Origin: Longimonas halophila
Lineage (GTDB): Bacteria > Bacteroidota > Rhodothermia > Rhodothermales > Salinibacteraceae
Reading direction: 5' to 3'
DNA: 64,000 nt
Assembly (NCBI RefSeq): GCF_002554705.1
Contig: NZ_PDEP01000007.1
Span: 124,001 to 188,000, forward strand
A model generated the notes under the pieces. It made no database searches and was not told the DNA's origin. It saw only the letters and a program-made list of their open reading frames with translations. Each line of letters starts with the position of its first letter. Position 1 is the first letter of the stretch. Shown here piece by piece: positions 42,353 to 51,631 of this stretch. A program made the position numbers and the translations under genes.

Positions 42353-43060
42353 TCATTCCTCTTCGGGGGCGCGGAGCACAGGGCCCGCAGGACCGTCGCT
42401 CTCGAAGTCGAAGGTCAACTGGGGCTGCGAGAGTCCAGCCACGCGGAGCGAGGGTGTGAGCATCGCTCTGAGGGCGTCTTGTGTGTTTGCGTGAGCCTGC
42501 GCCCCCTCGCGGATGCGCTGCTCGGCCTGCTGACGCAGCGCCTGTTGCACGCCCGCCATGGCCTCGTTGCGTGCGGTACTCTCCATATCTCCCGAAAACA
42601 CCCGCAGCCAGCCCCGGCTTTCGGTGTGTACTTGGAGCGTCTCCAGGTCGGGAGCCACAGACTGCACCTGCAACGGCGGCACCTGCACATGTACGGTGCC
42701 ATCGCGCCGCTTGGTGATACGATCGGACGTCAGATCATACACCGAGAAGCCATACGTTACGCGACCGGTGACCCGGACCTGGGCCTCCGCTGTTACCAGG
42801 TCTACACCCGGTGCCATGCCATAGCGGCGCAGCGTTTGGTAGAACTCGGGGGCTACGCTCTCGGTGTAGGCCACGCGCTCCTCCACCTGCATCGACAAGA
42901 TGCCTGTTACCAGGAAGGCAGAGGGCGTCTCTTGCTGCACGGTCGACACGACAGCGCGCTGGATCTCAGCCTCAGAGGGGCCGCGCACCCACCACGCCAG
43001 CCCTGCGCCCAATGTAACGAGCGCCAACGCCAGCAGACCGCCTATCACGCGTTGCTTCAT
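42353..43060 (-). CDS. Membrane-anchored DUF4230-like protein
   Basis: The product is 235 aa with one N-terminal helix (GGLLALALVTLGAGLAWWV) and an extracytoplasmic domain. The block TPSAFLVTGILSMQVEERVA and the following VRVTGRVTYGFSVYDLTSDR match the DUF4230 family as I remember it; the assignment was not checked. The second half is a helix with LRQQAEQRIREGAQAHANTQ, and the tail ends in acidic residues. There is no known biochemical role. It is the last gene of a tight four-gene block (GT4, YbbR, DMT, this), with only 10 nt from the DMT gene, so co-transcription is very likely. Confidence 0.65.
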   Translation of the reverse strand: MKQRVIGGLLALALVTLGAGLAWWVRGPSEAEIQRAVVSTVQQETPSAFLVTGILSMQVEERVAYTESVAPEFYQTLRRYGMAPGVDLVTAEAQVRVTGRVTYGFSVYDLTSDRITKRRDGTVHVQVPPLQVQSVAPDLETLQVHTESRGWLRVFSGDMESTARNEAMAGVQQALRQQAEQRIREGAQAHANTQDALRAMLTPSLRVAGLSQPQLTFDFESDGPAGPVLRAPEEE

Positions 43061-43070
43061 GCTCGGAGTG

Positions 43071-44045
43071 CTACATCATGAGGAAAACGAGTGCCACCGT
43101 GGCCAACGCAATGCCCCACCGATTGATGCGCGACAGGTACTCGCCAAAGATGAAAACGCCTACCACAGCCCCCAACAGCACAATCGCCAGATGGTTTACG
43201 GGGAAGACCACCGTGCCCGGAAAGACGCCCAGCGCACGCAGCAGGAACTCCAGCGAGCCGTAGTTTACGATGCCCAGCACGGTGCCCCACCCGTATGCGG
43301 CGGCGGTCGGCCACTCGCGGTGCCGCAGCCCCTTGGTAAGCACTGGCACCAGCCCAACCAACCCGGCCATGCCAAACGAAAGGAGCAGAAAGAAGGCCTG
43401 CTCGCCCTGCGCCGCATTGTAGGTTTCCGAAAACGTCTTCAGTGAGATGTCGATGGCGCCGCTCGACAGAAAGAGCAGCAGCAAGACCCCAAACGAGGCC
43501 ACAGCCGGGGCCTCTTCAGCCACGGTTTGTACAGAGGCAGGGGCGGCAGCCACGGCCTCTGAATCGGACTCAACGGCCGCAGCTGGAGGACCAGATGCCG
43601 TTTTCTGCTCACGGGCTGCTTGGGCAGGCGGCTGCCGCGCAATCAGGAAGAACGCAATGGCCGCCAGGGCCATGCCTGCGCCCTGCCACCCCGACGGCGG
43701 CTCGGCCCAGATGACCCATGACGCCAGAAACGGCAGCACCACCGACACGCGCCACACGCCCAGCGCAAGCGACATCCCGGCCAGATCGGTTGCCAATGAC
43801 AGGAGGAAGAATCCGGCGATGAGAAGTACACCCACGAAAGCACTGAGCCCCAGCATCCCCGCAGACAGGCTTACATCACCCTCCACAACGCTTCCACCTG
43901 TCGCAAAGAGCACCACCCCTACGCCTACGGCTGCCACGTAGTTGATCGTGAGAAGCGCCACCCGGTCGATGCCCTGCTGCCCTGTGTACTTAAAGAGGAC
44001 GCCAATGGTAACGCTACAGAGGATGGCAAGGGCCAGGTACAGCAT
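43071..44045 (-). CDS. DMT superfamily transporter (EamA-like)
   Basis: The product is 324 aa with about ten membrane helices in two EamA-like halves. The N-terminal half contains YLALAILCSVTIGVLFKYTG and ALGVWRVSVVLPFLASWVIW; the C-terminal half contains YGSLEFLLRALGVFPGTVVF and VNHLAIVLLGAVVGVFIFGE. Between them is an unusually long Ala/Pro/Ser/Glu-rich cytoplasmic linker of about 45 residues (starting RQPPAQAAREQ), absent from typical members. DMT proteins export or exchange small metabolites or lipid-linked sugars; the substrate is unknown. It lies 18 nt after YbbR and 10 nt before the DUF4230-like gene. Association with a glycan locus allows a lipid-sugar role, but that is inference. Confidence 0.85.
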   Translation of the reverse strand: MLYLALAILCSVTIGVLFKYTGQQGIDRVALLTINYVAAVGVGVVLFATGGSVVEGDVSLSAGMLGLSAFVGVLLIAGFFLLSLATDLAGMSLALGVWRVSVVLPFLASWVIWAEPPSGWQGAGMALAAIAFFLIARQPPAQAAREQKTASGPPAAAVESDSEAVAAAPASVQTVAEEAPAVASFGVLLLLFLSSGAIDISLKTFSETYNAAQGEQAFFLLLSFGMAGLVGLVPVLTKGLRHREWPTAAAYGWGTVLGIVNYGSLEFLLRALGVFPGTVVFPVNHLAIVLLGAVVGVFIFGEYLSRINRWGIALATVALVFLMM

Positions 44046-44063
44046 ACGCGGATAACGACTCGG

Positions 44064-45089
44064 CTATTGAGACTCAGACGACATCAGTGTGAAGTAGCGC
44101 AGCTGGGGCGGCATGGGCTCGGGGTCGCGGATGGTAAGCCCCGCGGGCACATGAATGCGGGGCTCTACGCGTCCGGTCGTATCGCGGCGAATCTGGTCGT
44201 AGTTTACCACCGCCGCAAAGTCATCGGCCCGGCGCGCTTCGAACATCTCGTCGAAGAGCACGCGGTAGCGCACCCGCACCATGGGCGGATCGAGCGCCAC
44301 CAGGTTTTGCCCGGGTGGCACACCGGTCACTTCCACAAACAGCTCGCGGGTTTCCTCAGCAAACCGCCCGGCTTGCGCTTCAAAGGAGACGTTATCCACT
44401 GATCGGCTCACTAAGGGATTCAACGTATCTGCCAGTGGAACTTGAATTTGCACGGAATCCCGAAAGCTTTCAAGATGACGCGAGGCCGTGGGCCACTGAT
44501 CGAGCGCGCCGATGATTGACTCGGCACCCGACACGCGCACCGAATCGGGAGACAGGGTGGGCGGAGCCAGCAGTTCGTATCCGTCTTCGAGGTCAATGTC
44601 CACGCGCGAGGCTACCGGCACCGAACGCTCAACCCGCGCCTCCAGCGGCACGTTCACGTTGCGCGGCGTCACCGCATCGATGCTGATGTTACTTCCGGCC
44701 AGGCCCAGCACATCTTCAATGCTCACCTCGCTGCTGCTGGCGTCAATGGGCGCCTGGGGCGGATTCGCGTACAGATACAGCAACTGGATGACCTCGCCCG
44801 TCACTTGCACGCTCACATGATCGGGCGGCTCGGACACCAGCGCCTGGTCCTCGGGCACATTTACCAGCTCGGTAGGCACGTCGAACGTAACGGTGCGCAC
44901 CTCTTGTAGCGTGAGCGCGGCCCACAGTACCAGCGCAATCAGAATACAGATGGAAAGCGCCGTTCCGTCGGAGGTGGACGGCACCTGACGCAGCTCAAAG
45001 ATCTCCTTCAGGCGCTCCCAAAAGACCGGATAGCTCGACGTAGAATCGGAGGAGTCCACAAGCGAGGCGGTACGAGTTAGCAAAGGCAA
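44064..45089 (-). CDS. YbbR-like domain protein
   Basis: The product is 341 aa, starting at a TTG (45089); a GTG at 45059 is also possible. A cytoplasmic segment of about 45 residues precedes one helix (LSICILIALVLWAALTL). YbbR repeats follow (VTFDVPTELVNVPEDQALVS with VQVTGEVIQLL, NVNVPLEARVERSVPVASRV, SPDSVRVSGAESIIGALDQW, FVEVTGVPPGQNLVALDPPM). In Firmicutes the YbbR protein CdaR regulates the diadenylate cyclase CdaA; no cdaA is seen beside it here, so that role cannot be claimed. It is tightly coupled (18 nt on each side) to a glycosyltransferase upstream and the DMT gene downstream. Confidence 0.88.
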   Translation of the reverse strand: MPLLTRTASLVDSSDSTSSYPVFWERLKEIFELRQVPSTSDGTALSICILIALVLWAALTLQEVRTVTFDVPTELVNVPEDQALVSEPPDHVSVQVTGEVIQLLYLYANPPQAPIDASSSEVSIEDVLGLAGSNISIDAVTPRNVNVPLEARVERSVPVASRVDIDLEDGYELLAPPTLSPDSVRVSGAESIIGALDQWPTASRHLESFRDSVQIQVPLADTLNPLVSRSVDNVSFEAQAGRFAEETRELFVEVTGVPPGQNLVALDPPMVRVRYRVLFDEMFEARRADDFAAVVNYDQIRRDTTGRVEPRIHVPAGLTIRDPEPMPPQLRYFTLMSSESQ

Positions 45090-45107
45090 TGGCGCAGCAG
45101 CAAAGGC

Positions 45108-46340
45108 TCACGAGGCCGGTGCTGCACGAGTGTACCAGCGCATGTGCCGCTGGATGATTGTGGGAAGCGCCAGCCGCGTCTGCAGGTTCCGCAACGCTCC
45201 GACAGAGCCCACTCCAGCGGCAAGCGTTGCATGCTGATCCCGAATTGCATCTGCCCATGCAGCCCCGTTTTCTGCGTCTGCAACGATGCGCACCGCTTCA
45301 GGCGCTGCCGCCTGGTACGGCGCAAACAGCGGCAGATCCGACACCACCAGCGGACGCCCCGCCGCAATCCACGTCGATAGCGAGCCGGAGGCCGCCGCCT
45401 CCCGAAACGGACACACGGCCACGTCGGTGGCCGCCAGATACCGGTTCAGCGTCGTCTCGTCCACGTATCCGGTGATGCGCATGCGTTCGGCCACGCCCAG
45501 CGCCTCGGCATCGACCCGGAGCTCGCTGGCAAAGCGCCCCTCCCCATCCGACGGCGCGCCCACGAACAGGAGCTGTGCGGTGTCGGGCAAGTGCGGAAGG
45601 GCCCGCAGCACGCGGTCATGCCCCTTCTGACGATGGATAAAGCCCAACACCGTCACCACCGGCTCCGCGTCCGCCAGCCCCAACGCGGCGCGGGCTGCCG
45701 TAGCATCGGGGAGGGCGCGGGCCTCTACAAAGTGCGGAATCACAGCCAGCGGCGTAGTACCAGAGACCGCTGCCAGCCGCTGCTGCTCGGGCGCGGTGCA
45801 CACCAGCGCTGCTGCCGCCCCGTGCATCATCTGACGCGTTGCCTGCGCGTTCGAGCGCTCCAGGTGCCAGAACTGCCACGCCCGCCGCATTGAGGCATAC
45901 CCTGCTGTCCATGGCGCCGTGCCTGCGTATCCCCCTGACGTATTTTTCTCTGCCGAACCCGTCCCCTTGCGCGACGATTGCGCTGCATTGCGCGCGGCCC
46001 AGAGCCGTTTCAGACGCGCTGCCACGCCGTATCCATCGCGCGCATCGTGCACCGTAACCACATACGGCGATTGCACATGGCGGACAAAGTGCGTTACGTT
46101 CTGCGCTGCCGCCGATCCGCCCCAAACGGCCGGTTCGTACTGCACATGCAGCACATCGGCCTCGGCAAGCGCGTTCAGTGCAGCATCAATGCGACCCGCG
46201 TCTTGTGCCGTGCCCGAGAACGTCAGTTTAGCCTCCTGCACATCGCCCTCCAGGTGCCCCCGTGCCGCCTGCGCCAACAGCGCCCCGTACCGGTGCACAC
46301 CGTGCTCCGATGCACCGACATGCAGATAGCCAAGGGTCAT
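45108..46340 (-). CDS. Glycosyltransferase family 4-type protein
   Basis: The product is 410 aa, GT-B fold. The N-terminal Rossmann half starts MTLGYLHVGASEHGVHRYGA and contains VLHVQYEPAVWGGSAAAQNV and SPYVVTVHDARDGYGVAARL. The C-terminal half has the GT4 signature: EPVVTVLGFIHRQKGHDRVL, QLLFVGAPSDGEGRFASELR, MRITGYVDETTLNRYLAATD, VAVCPFREAAASGSLSTWIA and a nucleotide-sugar site around AAGRPLVVSDLPLF. The sugar donor and acceptor cannot be deduced. It is downstream of the sulfotransferase gene by 77 nt and 18 nt upstream of ybbR. Confidence 0.9.
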   Translation of the reverse strand: MTLGYLHVGASEHGVHRYGALLAQAARGHLEGDVQEAKLTFSGTAQDAGRIDAALNALAEADVLHVQYEPAVWGGSAAAQNVTHFVRHVQSPYVVTVHDARDGYGVAARLKRLWAARNAAQSSRKGTGSAEKNTSGGYAGTAPWTAGYASMRRAWQFWHLERSNAQATRQMMHGAAAALVCTAPEQQRLAAVSGTTPLAVIPHFVEARALPDATAARAALGLADAEPVVTVLGFIHRQKGHDRVLRALPHLPDTAQLLFVGAPSDGEGRFASELRVDAEALGVAERMRITGYVDETTLNRYLAATDVAVCPFREAAASGSLSTWIAAGRPLVVSDLPLFAPYQAAAPEAVRIVADAENGAAWADAIRDQHATLAAGVGSVGALRNLQTRLALPTIIQRHMRWYTRAAPAS

Positions 46341-46417
46341 GGAATTAAAGGGTTAGGAGGAAGCAAAGGAGCGGCAGCACGCATGCTCCATACGGATGCA
46401 GTCTTCCGTGGCTCCGC

Positions 46418-47341
46418 TTACGATCCGCCGTTCCATTCCTGGAGGAGCAGGTCCGCCTTCCACCGGATGTGCTGTCGCGGTTTTCGCCAGGCCGCCGCCC
46501 GCCGCGCCGCTGCCGATGCCTCGGGCATGTAGCCCCAGCGCTGCATCTCGCGCGCGGCCATGTGCTCCACCATCGCCTGGTCTGCCTCAGGCAGCGCCCT
46601 CCGCCAGCGCGTGGCCACCGCCGGATCGATCGGCGCGAGCGCATTCTGCTTCCACGGCTCCGCCTCCGCATCCACCGCCACCTGCTCGGCGTCTACGTCA
46701 TCGCGCGTCCACATGTGACCCGGCGACAGCCCCAAAAACGCCGCCACGCGCTGCATCGTGGTGGCCGGTGCCTGCACGAGCTGCTCAAAGCGCACCGTGT
46801 GCACCGGAGCCGACTCTGGAGCCTGCCGCACGGCCTGCACGCGCTCGCGCCACAGATCAGCATCGCGCCACACGTAGCCCGACGACCACGGCACCGTGCG
46901 CCAGGAGTTCACCACCGCTCGCGGATCGCGGATCACGTGCACAAACCGGGCCTCGGGCAGTGCGTGGTGTAGCGCCGCTACCTGCAGCGCATGATCGGGC
47001 GTCTTCTCTCCCACCACGGGTACGCCGTGTGCTCGGGCTGCCGTGTACATCCACGCCCGCAAGACGCCCGCTCCGGTCTGCGGCTGGCGCTGGACTTCGC
47101 GATGCAAGGCTTCTTCAGAGAGATCTTGCACACTCCACGCCTCACTCTGTAGCACCGCCTGCACCAGCACGTTATGCTCGCTTTGCAATAACGGATTCAT
47201 CAGTGTGCGGTGATTCGGCATCAGGCGGCGCACGAAGAAGGTCTCGGGCAGCACGGTGCTTTCCGGATGCGTGGACAGCAGCCGCTGCACCAGCGTTGTG
47301 CCCGAGCGCGGACAGCCGACAATGAAGAAGAGCGAGGTCAC
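46418..47341 (-). CDS. Sulfotransferase family protein
   Basis: The product is 307 aa and starts MTSLFFIVGCPRSGTTLVQR. GCPRSGTT is the PAPS 5'-phosphosulfate-binding loop. ARFVHVIRDPRAVVNSWRTV is the 3'-phosphate-binding region, with the Arg and Ser that contact PAPS. The segment between holds PETFFVRRLM and GEKTPDHALQVAAL; the latter resembles the acceptor-site/catalytic Lys region (GEKTP). C-terminal VRFEQLVQAPATTMQRVAAF also matches. It is therefore a cytosolic PAPS-dependent enzyme. Its location among glycosyltransferases and a flippase suggests sulfation of a surface glycan or glycolipid (inference). Sulfated lipids are another target to consider. Confidence 0.92.
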   Translation of the reverse strand: MTSLFFIVGCPRSGTTLVQRLLSTHPESTVLPETFFVRRLMPNHRTLMNPLLQSEHNVLVQAVLQSEAWSVQDLSEEALHREVQRQPQTGAGVLRAWMYTAARAHGVPVVGEKTPDHALQVAALHHALPEARFVHVIRDPRAVVNSWRTVPWSSGYVWRDADLWRERVQAVRQAPESAPVHTVRFEQLVQAPATTMQRVAAFLGLSPGHMWTRDDVDAEQVAVDAEAEPWKQNALAPIDPAVATRWRRALPEADQAMVEHMAAREMQRWGYMPEASAAARRAAAWRKPRQHIRWKADLLLQEWNGGS

Positions 47342-47476
47342 AGGTAAGTTGAGTTCGCTAAGCGGGGATACGCTGCCTATGCTGTATGTTGTAGTGCAGA
47401 TGAGCGTCTCGTCAAACGTCTGGAGCGCTCTACGTAACGACGTCTGGCTTGATAAGTAGAATCTTGGTGGACGGAG

Positions 47477-48781
47477 TCACCCATGTTGTTGAACTGTCCC
47501 TACACGCTCGATGGAGGAAACGGCCTGTGCCGCTCCGTCTTCGCGGCGTAGCGCACGGCCCAGCATGGCCGCTGCCTGACGCATTGCGCCGCGTTCGGTG
47601 GCCTGCCGGATCGCATCGGCCAGGCGCGGTGCGGTGAGGTGCTTCTGCGGCACCGGGGCGGGGCCCACCCCAAGATCGCAGACGCGGCGCGCCCAGAACA
47701 GCTGATCGCCAAAGAAGGGGCACACCACCGTTGGGCACCCAGCCCGTAGCCCTGCCGCTGTGGTCCCGGCCCCGCCATGATGCACCACCGCCGCCACGCG
47801 CTCAAACAGCCAGTCGTGGGGCACCTGATCAAGGAGATAGACCGATTCAGGGCAATCCTGGGCATCCAGTCCGCCCCACCCACGCGCCAGCACGCCCCGG
47901 CGTCCGGCCTGTGCAAGCGCATCAAGCACAACGCGTGTGGTGTGTGCAGGATCGCCCCCCGCCATACTCCCAAAGCCCACGTAGACCGGAGGCGGCCCGG
48001 CCTCCAGAAACGCCTGCAGTTCGGACGGCGGGGTCCAGTCCGATGGGCGATCCAAGACCCAGTATCCGGTCGTCGTCACATCCTGGCGCGGCCAGTCGGG
48101 CGGATTCGGGGCTACATGTGCGCTCCATCCATTCACGATTGGCACGTGCGTTCCGTCGTCGCGGTGCAGTAGACCGGTGCCCCACGGCTGCGGCGGCAGG
48201 CCGTGCTCGGCACGCCACGACGCAAAGAGCCAGCGGGACACCACGCTCACGACTGCCCGCACAAGGTGATGAGTGGCCCGGTTATATGTGGCAGTCAGCC
48301 TTCGTCCCAGATTGAGAGACGGAAACCCAGGGTTCGGGTACGCGCTTGTGGGCAGCAACGTGGGGAAGAGCGTTGCCATTACGGCAGGGATGCCCAGGCG
48401 CTCGGCGTAGTGTAGTGCAATCGCCATCTTCGGATGGTACACCACCACATCCGGATTCGCCGCCTGCGCGGCCGTCCACCCATCACAAAACAGGGCTCGT
48501 TGGATGCGGAAGGACGTGCGAATCAGACGAATGAGCGCGCGCATCCCCCCAGCGCTTCCGCCGGCCCCAGCAATAGCGGCACGGCCTTCTGGCGTTTCGA
48601 TGAGCGCCACCAGATCGTCGCTCAGCCGTCCGTACTGCAGCCCGCGCTCCGCCACCAGCGCGGCGTATCGGGTGCTTGTGCATATGGTGACGGCATGCCC
48701 CGCCTGGTGCAACGCCTCGCCAAGCGCTACATACGGCTGCACATCCCCGCGCGTACCGATGGTTGCAATAAATACGTTCAT
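47477..48781 (-). CDS. UDP-glycosyltransferase family 1-like protein
   Basis: The ATG at 48781 (MNVFIATIGTRGDVQPYVAL) gives 434 aa. The N-terminus matches the sterol/lipid glycosyltransferase (GT28 N-terminal) type: GTRGDVQPYVALGEALHQAGHAVTICT. The C-terminal half has the GT1 donor site: PPVYVGFGSMAGGDPAHTTR, VYLLDQVPHDWLFERVAAVV, HHGGAGTTAAGLRAGCPTVV and CPFFGDQLFWARRVCDLGVG. His in HHGGAGTT binds the UDP phosphate. Such enzymes glycosylate lipids, sterols, carotenoids or natural products. A carotenoid or lipid acceptor would fit a Salinibacter-like host but is speculation. The gene sits between the flippase and the sulfotransferase on the same strand. Confidence 0.9.
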   Translation of the reverse strand: MNVFIATIGTRGDVQPYVALGEALHQAGHAVTICTSTRYAALVAERGLQYGRLSDDLVALIETPEGRAAIAGAGGSAGGMRALIRLIRTSFRIQRALFCDGWTAAQAANPDVVVYHPKMAIALHYAERLGIPAVMATLFPTLLPTSAYPNPGFPSLNLGRRLTATYNRATHHLVRAVVSVVSRWLFASWRAEHGLPPQPWGTGLLHRDDGTHVPIVNGWSAHVAPNPPDWPRQDVTTTGYWVLDRPSDWTPPSELQAFLEAGPPPVYVGFGSMAGGDPAHTTRVVLDALAQAGRRGVLARGWGGLDAQDCPESVYLLDQVPHDWLFERVAAVVHHGGAGTTAAGLRAGCPTVVCPFFGDQLFWARRVCDLGVGPAPVPQKHLTAPRLADAIRQATERGAMRQAAAMLGRALRREDGAAQAVSSIERVGTVQQHG

Positions 48782-48919
48782 GGGCAAGCTACGGTTGATT
48801 ACAGCCCCGCTGAGAGTCCCTTCTCGGTGTGGTTTTGTTTTCTTACTTGATGCACGGGGAGCAGATGCATCACACGTAATCACTTGCTGATGAGAACGAG
48901 ACTCGGGGTCGCTATGATC

Positions 48920-50386
48920 TCATGCGCCTAACCGCCGCGCCAGCCGCACTAGGCGGCGTATCAGGTTGCGATCGAGGAGCCACACGAGACCTCCATAGCT
49001 GAGGGTGCCTGCCGGAATCGCCACAGCCATCCACATCCCCCCCGACCAGCCCGGCACCGCGTAGATGCGCAGGGCAACAAGCGCAGCGGCCATCGCTCCA
49101 GCGGCCACAGCGGGCACAGCAATATTGCGCAGGTAGGTCCGCGTGCGCACGTCAATGAGGCGTCGCAGCATCCATAGCTCAACTGGTGCCAGAAGGTAGG
49201 CCCGCCCTACAAACGCGGCGGCAACGGCCACGACGCCAAACTGCACGGCGATCGTGTAGGCAATGACGTTGGCGGTCGCGTTCATGACGTTGAGTCCGAG
49301 GCGCCAATGTGGTTTGTTGCAGGCTAAGAGCACCGCCGGGTTGAAGTAGAAGAGCGCGTGGAGTCCACCCACCAGCGCCAGCACCTGAAAGACGTGCACG
49401 CTATCGGGCACCCACTTGGCGCCAAACACGGCGGGAATGAGATCGGGGGCGATGGCTGCTGCCCCCAGGAACGCCGGAAACGCTACGATGCTGGCGGTCT
49501 GCGTACCTTTGTAGAAGGCATCGCGCATCTGGTCGCGGCGGTCTTGCAGCTTCGAGAAGGCCGAAAACGCGACCGAGGACACCGTCTGCGTCACCAGGTC
49601 CACGCCCGCGGTGTACAGCTTGTACGCTACGTCGTAGAACCCGAGCGCAGCCGGTCCCAGCACGTACCCGATAATCAGGTTATCGGCGCGGCGATTCACG
49701 TAGTCGAGCAGGTTGGACCCGACCAGGTGGATGCCAAAGGAAAAGAGATCCATGAAGTGGCGTCGCGTAATCTGGCGGCCCGGGCGCCACGGACTGGCGG
49801 TCCACAGCACCACAACGGCGGCGGTGCGCTCTGCCAGAAACCAGCCCACCAGGCTCCACACCCCGGCCCCGTAGAGGGCCAGCCCCACACCAACGACTCC
49901 GCCCACACAGCTGGCTGCGAACTCGCGGATCGCCAGCACGCGATACTGCATCCGCCGCTCAAACAGCGCTTGCTGCACGCCTGCCAGTGCCGCCAGCAGA
50001 AACGCCGGGGCCAGCGCCTGAATGACCGGCCCCAACAGCGGCGTGTCGAAGAGCCGAGCCACCGGATGCGCCAGGGGCCAGCTGGCGGCCATGAGAAGGA
50101 CGCTGCCTGCCAGATTCGCTACGAACGCAGTGTCGAGGTGGCCGTCTTCCAGCGTATCCCGCTGAATGATAGCGGCGGCAAATCCCTGATCCACCAGCAC
50201 ACGCAAGAGGGCGATGTACGTGCCCGCCAGTGCAATCACGCCGAACGATTCCGGCGATAGCAGCTGGGCCAGCACCGCAAACACCACAAACGTGATGAGG
50301 CGGCTGCCCCAGTTCTGCACCGCCGACCACGCCACGCCGTGCAGCGCCCGGTCCCGAAGAGCCGCCCAGCGGTCATCCACGCGCAC
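48920..50386 (-). CDS. Lipopolysaccharide/polysaccharide flippase (MOP superfamily, Wzx-like)
   Basis: The product is 488 aa, starting with GTG at 50386, with about twelve to fourteen hydrophobic helices and short basic loops. The opening VAWSAVQNWGSRLITFVVFA with LLSPESFGVIALAGTYIAL is typical of the MOP polysaccharide exporters. Mid-region RRADNLIIGYVLGPAALGFYD with LVTQTVSSVAFSAFSKLQDR matches the WzxC/lipopolysaccharide-biosynthesis subgroup. It should move lipid-linked glycan from the cytoplasmic to the periplasmic face. It overlaps the upstream glycosyltransferase by 14 nt, so the two are translationally linked. No polymerase (Wzy) gene is seen in the window. Confidence 0.92.
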   Translation of the reverse strand: MRVDDRWAALRDRALHGVAWSAVQNWGSRLITFVVFAVLAQLLSPESFGVIALAGTYIALLRVLVDQGFAAAIIQRDTLEDGHLDTAFVANLAGSVLLMAASWPLAHPVARLFDTPLLGPVIQALAPAFLLAALAGVQQALFERRMQYRVLAIREFAASCVGGVVGVGLALYGAGVWSLVGWFLAERTAAVVVLWTASPWRPGRQITRRHFMDLFSFGIHLVGSNLLDYVNRRADNLIIGYVLGPAALGFYDVAYKLYTAGVDLVTQTVSSVAFSAFSKLQDRRDQMRDAFYKGTQTASIVAFPAFLGAAAIAPDLIPAVFGAKWVPDSVHVFQVLALVGGLHALFYFNPAVLLACNKPHWRLGLNVMNATANVIAYTIAVQFGVVAVAAAFVGRAYLLAPVELWMLRRLIDVRTRTYLRNIAVPAVAAGAMAAALVALRIYAVPGWSGGMWMAVAIPAGTLSYGGLVWLLDRNLIRRLVRLARRLGA

Positions 50387-51419
50387 CGGTTACCTGCTGG
50401 TACAGATCGATGGTGCGCTCTGCAAGCACATCCCACCCAAACAGGTCGAGGGGCGCCTCATCCGGGCGCTGGGTTTCGGTAGCCCACTGCAGCCCCGCGT
50501 CGAGCTTGGAGGCCAGCAGGCGCCCGTCAAACGTGTGCACCCAGCTGCTGCCCACGTACTCCTGGAGCTCACGCATCGCGCCACGGGCCGGTACCATCAC
50601 CGGACGGTTGAACGAGAGGGCCAGCAGCGCCGCGCCGGAGTGCAGCACGTTGTCATACGGCAACGCCACCATATCAGCCGCTGCCATGTACGTGGGCACC
50701 AGGTCGGTGGGGATGAAGCGCAGGTCCAGCCGCACACGCGGGTTGGACGCAGCCGCGTATTGCAGCGACTCGCGCAGCGAACTGCTTGCCGGGTTGCCTG
50801 CCACGAGCAAGCGAGCACGCGAATGCTCCATCGACGTGAACGCGCGGATAAGCCGCCCCACATTCTTGTACGGGCGGATCCGGCCAATGTACAGGATCAC
50901 CGGCACATCGTCGTCAATGCCCAGCGCCTCGCGTCCTTCAGCACGCGGCATCGGATCCGGGTAGGCCGTGCGGTAGTGGCCGTGCGGCACCACCTTCGAG
51001 GGTACGCGCTCCAGCCGGGGATGCTGCGTGCGCGCCAGCTCGCGCCCGGTCGCGCTCAGACTGATGTAGCCGTCGACCTGCGGGATAAACCCTTTCCAAA
51101 ACAGGCGCTCCAGCAGCGGATGGTAGTTGTCGTGCGGGCCCAGATCGTGAACCGTCCACACGACGGGAATGCCGCGCGCCCGGGCCCAGGCCATCAGGGC
51201 CAACTCGGCCGTCATCATCCCCCCAGCACGGGCCAGCGATGGATAGCTGAGCACGTCATCGGGCCAGTGCACGTGCCACAGGTCGTAGGAGCCCTTCAGG
51301 GCGCGCTCGGGCGTAAACTCGTGCACTTCGATACCGTGCTCCTCCAGCGCCTCGCTAAGAAGGCGATTGTACGGGTTGCCCGTGGTATTCGCGTATGCCG
51401 GCCAGGCCAGAACTTTCAT
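50373..51419 (-). CDS. Glycosyltransferase family 4-type protein (first gene of glycan locus)
   Basis: The product is 348 aa, GT-B fold. N-terminal MKVLAWPAYANTTGNPYNRL with LWHVHWPDDVLSYPSLARAG and PVVWTVHDLGPHDNYHPLLE is typical of GT4 enzymes from GumH-like loci. The donor-site half has VILYIGRIRPYKNVGRLIRA, RVRLDLRFIPTDLVPTYMAA and DMVALPYDNVLHSGAALLAL, continuing with FNRPVMVPARGAM. The GxGRxRxYKN pattern and the Glu-equivalent region are typical; the sugar is unknown. It heads the minus-strand glycan operon and overlaps the flippase start. It is preceded by the long hairpin-rich gap that separates it from sufB. Confidence 0.9.
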   Translation of the reverse strand: MKVLAWPAYANTTGNPYNRLLSEALEEHGIEVHEFTPERALKGSYDLWHVHWPDDVLSYPSLARAGGMMTAELALMAWARARGIPVVWTVHDLGPHDNYHPLLERLFWKGFIPQVDGYISLSATGRELARTQHPRLERVPSKVVPHGHYRTAYPDPMPRAEGREALGIDDDVPVILYIGRIRPYKNVGRLIRAFTSMEHSRARLLVAGNPASSSLRESLQYAAASNPRVRLDLRFIPTDLVPTYMAAADMVALPYDNVLHSGAALLALSFNRPVMVPARGAMRELQEYVGSSWVHTFDGRLLASKLDAGLQWATETQRPDEAPLDLFGWDVLAERTIDLYQQVTGARG

Positions 51420-51631
51420 AGGGGGATGCGACAGATGAGTGCAACAGCGAGCGCGGCCGTATACAACCGCAGTAATACAGCATATCTAATTTCGATCTTG
51501 GCCCGTCCAAACGCAAGCCCTGCTCCGCAGTCTGTACCGATTGTAGGGCATGTTCACGCCTGCTGTGCTGACTGAGTGCACCGGACGATGCTCCGAGCGA
51601 GGCTGCTCCCGGACGCCAAATGTCCGCCGGG

